From JBBREP01 sp036501845 (GTDB taxonomy: Bacteria; Actinomycetota; Acidimicrobiia; IMCC26256; PALSA-610), in contig DASXZO010000104.1 in the NCBI GenBank assembly GCA_036501845.1, positions 1-9,069 on the forward strand: DNA of 9,069 nucleotides. The letters are read 5' to 3'. This document shows positions 1 to 5,189 of the stretch, in pieces. Both the position numbers and the translations under genes were made by a program. Under the pieces are notes generated by a model, which saw only the letters and a program-made list of their open reading frames with translations, was not told the DNA's origin and ran no database searches. The first letter of the stretch is position 1, and each line of letters opens with the position of its first letter.

Positions 1-1158
1 AACGCGCTGCCGCCGTATGCGTTCGCGCCCATCGACGCGTTGAAGATGGAGTACCGGCGAGCAGGTGAGGACGTGATCGACCTCGGCTTCGGCAACCCCG
101 ACCTGCCGTCGCCCGACACGGCCGTGGCCAAGCTCATCGAGGCCGCGCGCAACCCGCGCAATCACCGCTATTCGATGACTCGCGGCATTCCAAAGCTGCG
201 CGAGGCCGTGAGCCACCTCTACGACCGGCGCTTCAACATCGAGATCGACCCCGAGACCGAGGTGTGCGCCACGATCGGAGCCAAAGAGGCGTTCTCGCAC
301 CTCATGCTGGCGCTGCTCGGTCCGGGCGACACCGCGCTCGTACCCGCGCCGAGCTACCCGATTCACATCTGGGGCCCGATCATCGCCGGCGCCGCAGTGC
401 AGTACGTACGCATGGGGCCGGGCCAAGACTTCTTCACCAACCTCCACACCGCGTGGGAGCAGTCGTGGCCGCGCCCGCGGGTGCTCGTGATCAGTTTCCC
501 GCACAACCCCACCACGATGTGCGTCGACCTCGAGTTCATGGCCGAGGTCGTGAAGTTCGCGCGTGAACGCGAGATCGTGGTGGTGCACGACTTCGCCTAC
601 GCCGATCTCGGTTTCGACGGTCATGTGCCGCCGTCGATCCTGCAGGTGCCCGGCGCGCGCGACGTGGCGGTGGAGATCTACTCGCTCACCAAGAGTTTCT
701 CGATGGCCGGATGGCGCCAGGGGTTTCTCGTCGGCAACGCCGAAGTGGTCGGCGCGCTCGCGAAGTTGAAGAGCTACCTCGACTACGGCGCGTTCCAGCC
801 CATTCAGATCGCGGCCACCGTGGTGATGAACGAGGAGCCCGACTACCCCAAGCACGCCAACGAGGTGTACCGAGCGCGCCGCGACGCGCTGCTCGACGGC
901 CTGGGTCGCATCGGCTGGGAGATCGAGCGGCCCAAGGGCACGATGTTCGTGTGGGCGCCGGTGCCCGAGCCCTACGCCGACATGTCGAGCCTCGAGTTCT
1001 GCACGATGCTCGTGAAGGACGGCAAGGTCGCGGTGTCGCCGGGCGGCGGTTTCGGCCCCGGCGGCGAGGGTTTCGTGCGCTTCGCGCTCGTCGAGAACGA
1101 GCAGCGCATCGGTCAGGCCGTGCGGGGCATCCGCCGCGCACTCACGAAGCTCGGCTGA
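1..1158 (+). CDS. alaC: AlaC-like class I/II aminotransferase (5'-truncated by window edge)
   Basis: This is a PLP-dependent fold-type I aminotransferase. The closest family I recognise is AlaC (YfdZ), the glutamate-pyruvate (alanine) transaminase. The frame is open back to base 1 and reads NALPPYAFAPIDALK before the first in-frame start-like codon (TTG at 40). That matches the usual family N-terminus, so the true start lies outside the window and TTG 40 is not the start; 385 codons are visible. The GNPD motif is near bases 94-105. The substrate and PLP-binding run SFPHNPT and the VHDFAYAD block are present. The Schiff-base lysine lies in SLTKSFSMAGWR (AAG at 691-693). LEFCTMLVKDGKVAVSPG and the C-terminal FALVENEQRI resemble AlaC strongly. 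Family length is about 400-412 residues, so only a short N-terminus is missing. The gene faces the TetR gene with six bases between stops. The family is firm; the exact amino-donor preference is inferred from remembered AlaC similarity. Confidence 0.9.
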   Translation, partial: NALPPYAFAPIDALKMEYRRAGEDVIDLGFGNPDLPSPDTAVAKLIEAARNPRNHRYSMTRGIPKLREAVSHLYDRRFNIEIDPETEVCATIGAKEAFSHLMLALLGPGDTALVPAPSYPIHIWGPIIAGAAVQYVRMGPGQDFFTNLHTAWEQSWPRPRVLVISFPHNPTTMCVDLEFMAEVVKFAREREIVVVHDFAYADLGFDGHVPPSILQVPGARDVAVEIYSLTKSFSMAGWRQGFLVGNAEVVGALAKLKSYLDYGAFQPIQIAATVVMNEEPDYPKHANEVYRARRDALLDGLGRIGWEIERPKGTMFVWAPVPEPYADMSSLEFCTMLVKDGKVAVSPGGGFGPGGEGFVRFALVENEQRIGQAVRGIRRALTKLG

Positions 1159-1164
1159 GTCCGC

Positions 1165-1749
1165 TCAGGTCTCGAGGCCCTGCAGCACGAACGCGACGGC
1201 CAGATCAGACACGAGGTCGACGGGTTCGTCGCGATCGACGAGGTAGTCGCGCGCGAGGCGGCCGATCACGCCGTGGATGGCGCGGGCGAGCATCTCGGGA
1301 TCCTGGTCGAGCGCACGGCCCTGCACGATTGCTTCTTTGATGTGACGTGCAGTGTCGGCGAGCGCGACGTCGTCGTTGCTCCGCAATACCGGCGCGAACG
1401 TCTCGTCGGTGGCGGCGAACTGGATGATCGCGAAGTATTCGCGGTGCTGGCCGAACCATTCGAGGCTCGCCCGGATGCCGCGCTCGATCCGTCGTAGTGG
1501 GTCGGGCTCGTCGCCGATGGCGGCCTGCTGGCGCCGACGCAGCTCGTGGTGTGACGCGCGCAGGATCTCGGCGAGCAGCTCGTCCTTCGATGTGAAGTAC
1601 CAGTAGAAGACGCCCTTGCCCACCCCGAGCGCGCCCACGATGTCGGCCACCGATGTGGGGTGGTAGCCGCGCTCCGCGAACAGCGCGGCGGCCGTGCGCA
1701 TGAGCTGCTCGCGTCGCTCACGCCCCTTGGTCGTGAGCCGTTCGCGCAC
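1165..1749 (-). CDS. TetR/AcrR-family transcriptional regulator
   Basis: This is a one-component DNA-binding repressor of 194 residues when started at GTG 1749. Residues 10-51 form the canonical TetR N-terminal domain: a first helix ending AAALFAERGY, then TSVADIVGALGVGKGVFYWYF as the helix-turn-helix, followed by the usual SKDELL. The remaining roughly 140 residues are the divergent helical ligand-binding and dimerisation domain, so the effector cannot be read. A longer in-frame start exists at ATG 1818. I prefer 1749 because the extra 23 residues are unlike TetR proteins, and the longer reading would run through an 18-bp inverted repeat that looks like the operator. A -10-like TACGCT ends seven bases before GTG 1749, which fits leaderless transcription. 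There is no clear Shine-Dalgarno. Autoregulation is likely. The 91-residue gene and plsC lie divergently beyond the operator and are possible targets, which is inference. Confidence 0.88.
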   Translation of the reverse strand: MRERLTTKGRERREQLMRTAAALFAERGYHPTSVADIVGALGVGKGVFYWYFTSKDELLAEILRASHHELRRRQQAAIGDEPDPLRRIERGIRASLEWFGQHREYFAIIQFAATDETFAPVLRSNDDVALADTARHIKEAIVQGRALDQDPEMLARAIHGVIGRLARDYLVDRDEPVDLVSDLAVAFVLQGLET

Positions 1750-1756
1750 ACCGCGC

Positions 1757-1788
1757 AGCGTACCCGGGGGCTTGACCGGCTGGTCAAG
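1757..1788 (-). promoter_or_regulatory. Promoter and overlapping TetR-type operator of the TetR gene
   Basis: On the minus strand, TTGACC at 1787-1782 (close to the -35 consensus TTGACA) is followed after 19 bases by TACGCT at 1762-1757. The regulator's GTG start lies seven bases further on, the arrangement expected of a leaderless actinobacterial transcript. The -35 element is embedded in an inverted repeat at 1771-1788, CTTGACCGGCTGGTCAAG, with seven-base perfect arms and a four-base centre. TetR-family repressors typically bind such palindromes and block the promoter they overlap. The 19-base spacer is slightly long. The operator assignment is inferred from position and symmetry, not shown experimentally. 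Confidence 0.62.
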
Positions 1789-1911
1789 GGTTCCGCGAAA
1801 GCGCGACGGGTCACACATGCTTCATTCAGCCGCAATTGCGCGAACTGAAACCTGGCGGATGCCGATATGTCACCGGCGACGGTCATCATCGTGGTGGTCG
1901 ATGGTTCCGAT

Positions 1912-1915
1912 GGAG
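1912..1915 (+). promoter_or_regulatory. Ribosome binding site that favours the ATG at 1921
   Basis: GGAG lies five bases before ATG 1921, good Shine-Dalgarno spacing. The alternative in-frame ATG at 1867 has no comparable purine-rich site. The 18 codons between them also carry more A/T-ending codons than the rest of the gene. Together these favour the shorter product. Confidence 0.5.
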
Positions 1916-1920
1916 CGCCC

Positions 1921-2196
1921 ATGCCCGATCTCCGCACGATCCTGCGTTCACTCACTCCGGCGCACGCCCTGCGCAACGCTCGCCGGGAGGTCGTCGAGCA
2001 CGCCCGGGTCGTGTCGGAGATCGACGCCATCGTGCAACGGCTGCCGGCGGCTTCCGGCCCGGAGGCGCCGTCGAGGATCACGGAGCTCGCCGCGGCCGAG
2101 GCCCCAGGCGAGATCGTGTCGGGCGAGATTGTGTCGGGCGAGGTTGTGCCGGCCGTTGCCACCGAAGCGGTGGTCGAGGATCAGCGCGCCTCGTAG
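1921..2196 (+). CDS. Small hypothetical protein with a tandem pentapeptide repeat
   Basis: I do not recognise a family. The product is 91 residues from ATG 1921, or 109 if ATG 1867 is used. Residues 1-45 are rich in Arg, Leu and Ala, look helical and amphipathic, and are net basic (LRTILRSLTPAHALRNARRE). The second half is acidic and low in complexity, rich in Ala, Glu, Val and Pro, and contains GEIVS-GEIVS-GEVVP encoded by a 15-bp tandem repeat. There is no signal peptide or membrane segment in the short form. Third positions are strongly G/C, which supports a real gene. Its stop lies nine bases before the GTG of the plsC-like gene, so the two are probably co-transcribed. A role linked to membrane lipid synthesis would be a guess from position only. 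The reverse-strand frame here is also open, but its composition looks like a shadow. Confidence 0.6.
   Translation: MPDLRTILRSLTPAHALRNARREVVEHARVVSEIDAIVQRLPAASGPEAPSRITELAAAEAPGEIVSGEIVSGEVVPAVATEAVVEDQRAS
2107..2151 (+). repeat. Three-copy 15-bp in-frame tandem repeat
   Basis: Three adjacent 15-bp units (2107-2121, 2122-2136, 2137-2151) share the core GGCGAG-TTGTGTCG with few differences. Units one and two differ at one base; unit three differs from unit two at two bases. Each unit encodes one pentapeptide (GEIVS, GEIVS, GEVVP) of the small protein. Because the unit is a multiple of three, copy-number change would not break the frame. The near-identity suggests recent duplication. Confidence 0.9.
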
Positions 2197-2205
2197 TGTT
2201 GGCCC

Positions 2206-2892
2206 GTGCTCTATTGGGTCATCAAATACACCGCGACGCCGCTGATCCGGACGGGCGTGCGCGTGCGCATCGAAGGACGCGAGCACGTTCCCGATAGTGG
2301 CCCGGTGATCCTCGCCTCCAACCACCGTTCGTTCCTCGACTCGATCTTCATCCCGCTGGTGGTGCCGCGGCGCGTCACGTTCGTGGCCAAGGCCGAGTAC
2401 TTCGACGACCCGAAGAGCGCGTGGTTCTTCCGCGCCGTCGGTCAGATCCCGATCCGGCGCGAAGGCGGGAGCGCGTCGGAAGGCGCGCTGCTCGCCGCCG
2501 GTGACGTGCTCACGAGCGGCGGCGTGTTCGGCATCTATCCAGAAGGCACGCGCACGCGCGACGGCAACCTCCACCGCGGGCATACCGGCGTGGCGCGACT
2601 CGCGCTGCGCACCGGCGCGCCGATCATCCCCGTCGGGCTCGTCGGCACCGACGAGGTGCAACCGGTCGACCGCAAGCTGCCGCGCCTCGGTCGCGAAGTG
2701 CGCATCCGCTTCGGCGAATCGATCCCGATGGAGCACTACCTCGGCCGCGAAGACGACCGGCTCACGTTGCGCGCCCTCACCGACGAGCTGATGTTCGAGA
2801 TCCAACAGCTCTGCGGCTACACCTACGACGACTGCTACATGACGAAGAAGGCCGAAGACCTGCCCACCGAAGTGGCGGTGCTGGCGTCGTAG
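2206..2892 (+). CDS. plsC: 1-acyl-sn-glycerol-3-phosphate acyltransferase (PlsC/LPLAT family)
   Basis: The 228-residue product transfers an acyl group, probably to lysophosphatidic acid to give phosphatidic acid in membrane phospholipid synthesis at the cytoplasmic face. The catalytic HX4D box is NHRSFLD at residues 39-45 (His40, Asp45). The block around residues 81-87 (IPIRREG) and the glycerol-phosphate-binding YPEGTRTRDG at 111-120 follow in canonical order and spacing, with the IIPVGLVGTDE block at 140-150. Length suits soluble or peripheral members; there is no clear N-terminal membrane helix. The GTG start at 2206 places HX4D at the usual distance from the N-terminus. No strong Shine-Dalgarno is visible, so coupling to the small gene nine bases upstream is plausible. 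Exact acceptor specificity is not readable: the wider family also includes other lysophospholipid acyltransferases. Confidence 0.9.
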   Translation: MLYWVIKYTATPLIRTGVRVRIEGREHVPDSGPVILASNHRSFLDSIFIPLVVPRRVTFVAKAEYFDDPKSAWFFRAVGQIPIRREGGSASEGALLAAGDVLTSGGVFGIYPEGTRTRDGNLHRGHTGVARLALRTGAPIIPVGLVGTDEVQPVDRKLPRLGREVRIRFGESIPMEHYLGREDDRLTLRALTDELMFEIQQLCGYTYDDCYMTKKAEDLPTEVAVLAS

Positions 2893-2906
2893 CGCCCGTC
2901 ATCATC

Positions 2907-3248
2907 GTGTCGGGTCCCGGCGGGGTGGGGAAATCGACGGTGAGTCGCTTCGTTGCCGCCGCGCTCGACCGCAGTGTGGTCGTGGACACCGATGCCTTCC
3001 TTGGCTCGATCGTGAGGGGCTGGGTCGACCCGAACCGGCCCGAGGCCTCGCAGCAGCACGAGGCGGTCGGCGCGGCCTTCGCCGTGAGCGCGATCACCTT
3101 TGCGGCACATGGTTATGCGGCCGTGGTCGACGGTTACGTGTTTCCTGACGGCGCTCATGGACTTGCGACGGCGTGCGCGGCGCGGAACCTGGCGTGCCAC
3201 TACGTGGTGCTCGCCGCATACCGCGCCGGTGCGCTGGTGGTGTCGTAG
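2907..3248 (+). CDS. Truncated P-loop nucleotide kinase-like protein, possibly a decaying gene
   Basis: The 113-residue reading starts GPGGVGKST almost immediately, a clear Walker A motif (GXXXXGKS). VVVDTDAF near residues 28-35 and AAVVDGYVF near 75-83 resemble the substrate-Asp and Walker B-like strands of small ATP-dependent kinases. The reading ends right after CHYVVLA, the strand that in full-length kinases precedes the lid and base-binding region, so roughly the C-terminal third is absent. The first hydrophobic strand (APVII) is encoded in frame just upstream at 2892-2906 but has no ATG, GTG or TTG before it; the first canonical start is GTG 2907. By hand, 21 of 113 codons end in A/T, many clustered in the second half, more than in the neighbours. 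It follows plsC by 14 bases and stops directly against the glycerol kinase stop. Substrate unknown. It may be a pseudogene or a fragment with a non-canonical start. Confidence 0.55.
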   Translation: MSGPGGVGKSTVSRFVAAALDRSVVVDTDAFLGSIVRGWVDPNRPEASQQHEAVGAAFAVSAITFAAHGYAAVVDGYVFPDGAHGLATACAARNLACHYVVLAAYRAGALVVS

Positions 3249-4742
3249 CTAGTCGGTGGCCCAGGCTCTGGCGCGCTCGAGTGCGCGCTGCCAGTCGGCA
3301 TAGAGCGCATCGCCGAGCGAGCGATCATCAGTGGGTGTGAACGAGGCGTCGGCGCGCCATGCGCCGGCGGCGTCGGCTGGCGACGGCCAGATGCCTTCGG
3401 CGATCCCGGCAAGGTATGCGGCACCGAGCGCGGTGGTCTCCTGCACGGCAGCGCGACGCACGGTCACCCCGCACTGATCCGCTTGCAACTGGCAGAGCAG
3501 ATCCATCACCGAAGCGCCGCCGTCGACGCGCAGCTCCACCAACTCGGTACCGGTGGCCGCGGTGATCGCGTCGATCACGTCGCGCGTTTGGTAGGCCATC
3601 GCCTCCACGACCGCGCGCGCGAAGTGCGCGCGCGTGGTGCCTCGCGTAATGCCCACCACCGTGCCGCGCGCGTACGGATCCCACCACGGCGAGCCGAGCC
3701 CGGTGAACGCGGGCACGAAGTACACGCCGTCGGTGCTCGACACCGACTCGGCGAGCGGGCCGGTTTCCGCGGCCGCGTCGATCACGCCGAGCCCGTCGCG
3801 CAACCACTGGATCGCCGCGCCGGTCACGAAGATGGCGCCTTCCATCGCGTAGTGGAACGTGCCGTCGGCGAGCTCCCACGCCGCGGTGGTCAACAGGCCG
3901 TCGACCGGTTCGGGCACCTGCTCGCCCACGTTGGTGAGCACAAAGCTGCCGGTGCCGTAGGTGTTCTTGGTCATGCCGGGCGTGAAGCACGCCTGCCCGA
4001 ACAGCGCGGCCTGCTGGTCGCCGGCGATGCCGCTCACTGGTACCGCGAGGCCGGCCGCGTGGTCGGGCACGGTCACACCGAAGCGGCCCGACGACGGCAG
4101 CACGCGCGGCAAGCAATCCAGCGGCGCGCCGAGCAGGTCGGCCATCTCGTGCGACCACTCGCGGCGAGCGAGGTCGTAGAGCATCGTTCGGCTGGCGTTC
4201 GACGGATCGGTGGCGTGCACCCCGCCGTCCGTGCCGCCGGTGAGGTGCCACAGCAACCAGGTGTCGACGGTGCCGAACAACAGGTCGCCGTCGCCGGGCA
4301 CGCCGCCCTCGCGCAGCAGCCACGCGAGCTTCGTGCCCGAGAAATAGGGGTCGAGCACCAAACCCGTGACCGCGCGCACGCGCGGTTCCGCGCCCGCATC
4401 GCGCAATGCATCGCAATCGGCGGCGGTTCGGCGATCCTGCCACACGATGGCGCGATGTCGTGGCCGTCCGGTGCGGCGGTCCCACACCACCACGGTCTCG
4501 CGCTGGTTCGTGATCCCGATGGCCGCGACGGTTTCACCCGCAGCTTCCATCTCGTCGCGTACCTCGGCGAGCACGACGAGAGTGGTCGCCAGGATCTCGT
4601 CGGCGTCGTGTTCCACCCAGCCCGGTCTCGGGAAGTACTGCGGGAACTCGCGATACGACCAGCCACGAGGTGTGCCGTGCTCGTCGACGGCAAAGGCCCG
4701 TACGCCGGTGGTGCCGGCGTCGATCGCGACTACGACGCTCAT
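3249..4742 (-). CDS. glpK: Glycerol kinase
   Basis: This 497-residue FGGY-family sugar kinase phosphorylates glycerol with ATP to sn-glycerol 3-phosphate, feeding glycolysis and lipid synthesis. The phosphate-binding DAGTT is at residues 8-12. The glycerol-contacting residues are Arg81-Glu82 in NQRET, Tyr133 in DPYFSGTK and Asp242 in GDQQ. WQDRRT (101-106), SNASRTML (181-188), KNTYGTGSF (259-267) and FTGLGSPWWDPYARG complete the family signature, and length is standard. Asp8 is followed by AGTTGVRAF where classical GlpK has QGTTSSRA, a modest divergence. The loop before GDQQ lacks the GGKGGTR segment that binds fructose 1,6-bisphosphate in E. coli. It has His228 14 residues before Asp242, the spacing of the HPr-phosphorylated histidine in Gram-positive GlpK. 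The ATG at 4742 overlaps the upstream gene's stop by four bases. A longer ORF reaching 4976 exists, but its N-terminus is not GlpK-like. Confidence 0.93.
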   Translation of the reverse strand: MSVVVAIDAGTTGVRAFAVDEHGTPRGWSYREFPQYFPRPGWVEHDADEILATTLVVLAEVRDEMEAAGETVAAIGITNQRETVVVWDRRTGRPRHRAIVWQDRRTAADCDALRDAGAEPRVRAVTGLVLDPYFSGTKLAWLLREGGVPGDGDLLFGTVDTWLLWHLTGGTDGGVHATDPSNASRTMLYDLARREWSHEMADLLGAPLDCLPRVLPSSGRFGVTVPDHAAGLAVPVSGIAGDQQAALFGQACFTPGMTKNTYGTGSFVLTNVGEQVPEPVDGLLTTAAWELADGTFHYAMEGAIFVTGAAIQWLRDGLGVIDAAAETGPLAESVSSTDGVYFVPAFTGLGSPWWDPYARGTVVGITRGTTRAHFARAVVEAMAYQTRDVIDAITAATGTELVELRVDGGASVMDLLCQLQADQCGVTVRRAAVQETTALGAAYLAGIAEGIWPSPADAAGAWRADASFTPTDDRSLGDALYADWQRALERARAWATD

Positions 4743-5149
4743 GCCGGAACGCGCGCGCCCGCGGTGAGCAATGCGTTGGCGAAACGTTGGTCGCGCTCGG
4801 TGCGACTGAGCTCGAGCACGAGCGACGGGCGGCCGGCACGGTCGACGCGCATCCGTGTGACCGGGCCACTGCGCAACGAGCGCGACCGGTCGGTCATGTT
4901 CGCCACGGTGATGTCGCCGAGCCGCTCGGCCAGCACACGCCGGCGAGGCCGGCGGGTCCACCAGCCGCATTCCCACATCATCAGGCGCCGGTCGGTGACG
5001 ACGGCGTCGTCACGGTAGCGAGCCGCGAGCGCGGGTAGACGTGTGCGGCGCGCCGTCCACACCCGCGCCGTCGCCACGATCGTCTCGCCCGGTTCGAGCC
5101 GCCGATGCACCGCGACCCGGAAGCGATCGTCCTGGCGGTTGCGAGCCAT
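4739..5149 (-). CDS. Small Arg-rich protein with a bacterial PH-like domain signature
   Basis: The 136-residue product has no family I can name with certainty. The pattern LEPGETIVATARVW (residues 18-31), then DDAVVTDRRLMMWECG (47-62), then AERLGDITVANM (74-85), ending with LVLELSRTERDQRFANALL (110-128), matches the strand order and consensus of short bacterial pleckstrin-homology-like domains. Those proteins carry an L-x-PGE opening, a V-TDRRL strand and a final helix. It is rich in Arg (RRTR, TRRPRRR) and lacks a signal peptide or membrane helix, so a cytoplasmic or membrane-surface role is likely. A longer reading to 5293 exists, but those residues run antisense through the start of the phosphofructokinase gene, so ATG 5149 is preferred. 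Its stop overlaps the glycerol kinase start as ATGA, indicating translational coupling. The functional link to glycerol kinase is unknown. Confidence 0.75.
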   Translation of the reverse strand: MARNRQDDRFRVAVHRRLEPGETIVATARVWTARRTRLPALAARYRDDAVVTDRRLMMWECGWWTRRPRRRVLAERLGDITVANMTDRSRSLRSGPVTRMRVDRAGRPSLVLELSRTERDQRFANALLTAGARVPA

Positions 5150-5158
5150 GCGCGGGGC

Positions 5159-5164
5159 AGGATA
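5159..5164 (-). promoter_or_regulatory. Possible -10 element for the PH-like/glpK transcript
   Basis: In the 40-base divergent gap (5150-5189), the minus strand shows TATCCT ending nine bases before ATG 5149. There is no Shine-Dalgarno before that ATG, so a nearly leaderless transcript would fit. No good -35 hexamer is visible at the expected spacing, which keeps this tentative. The promoter would have to share the gap with the phosphofructokinase promoter. Confidence 0.3.
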
Positions 5165-5180
5165 TTGGTGATTCCACATT

Positions 5181-5185
5181 GGAGG
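5181..5185 (+). promoter_or_regulatory. Strong ribosome binding site of the phosphofructokinase gene
   Basis: GGAGG sits four bases before ATG 5190 and supports that start. It is one of the clearest Shine-Dalgarno sites in the window; most other genes here have weak or no sites and rely on coupling or possibly leaderless starts. Confidence 0.75.
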
Positions 5186-5189
5186 TCGG

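Noticed and set aside
40..42. TTG at 40 as the start of the aminotransferase
   Set aside because: The frame is open and family-like back to base 1, so the gene is cut by the window edge and starts further upstream.
1750..1818. N-terminal extension of the TetR protein to ATG 1818
   Set aside because: The 23 extra residues do not resemble TetR N-termini, and the stretch holds the probable operator and promoter.
1831..1840. Ten-base palindrome CGCAATTGCG upstream of the TetR gene
   Set aside because: It is short, has no second copy or promoter alignment that I can see, and is plausible by chance.
3612..3634. GC-only inverted repeat with nine-base arms and five-base loop inside glpK
   Set aside because: It arises from alternating CG in Ala/Arg codons of a conserved protein region; no sign of independent function.
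4743..4976. N-terminal extension of glycerol kinase (78 residues)
   Set aside because: It is Arg/Ala/Pro-rich and overlaps the real upstream gene in another frame. GlpK homologs begin just before the DxGTT motif, matching ATG 4742.
3483..5018. Long + strand open frame (511 codons) opposite glpK
   Set aside because: It is antisense to a complete glycerol kinase and the PH-like gene. The translation is His/Arg/Ala-rich and motif-free, a typical high-GC shadow.
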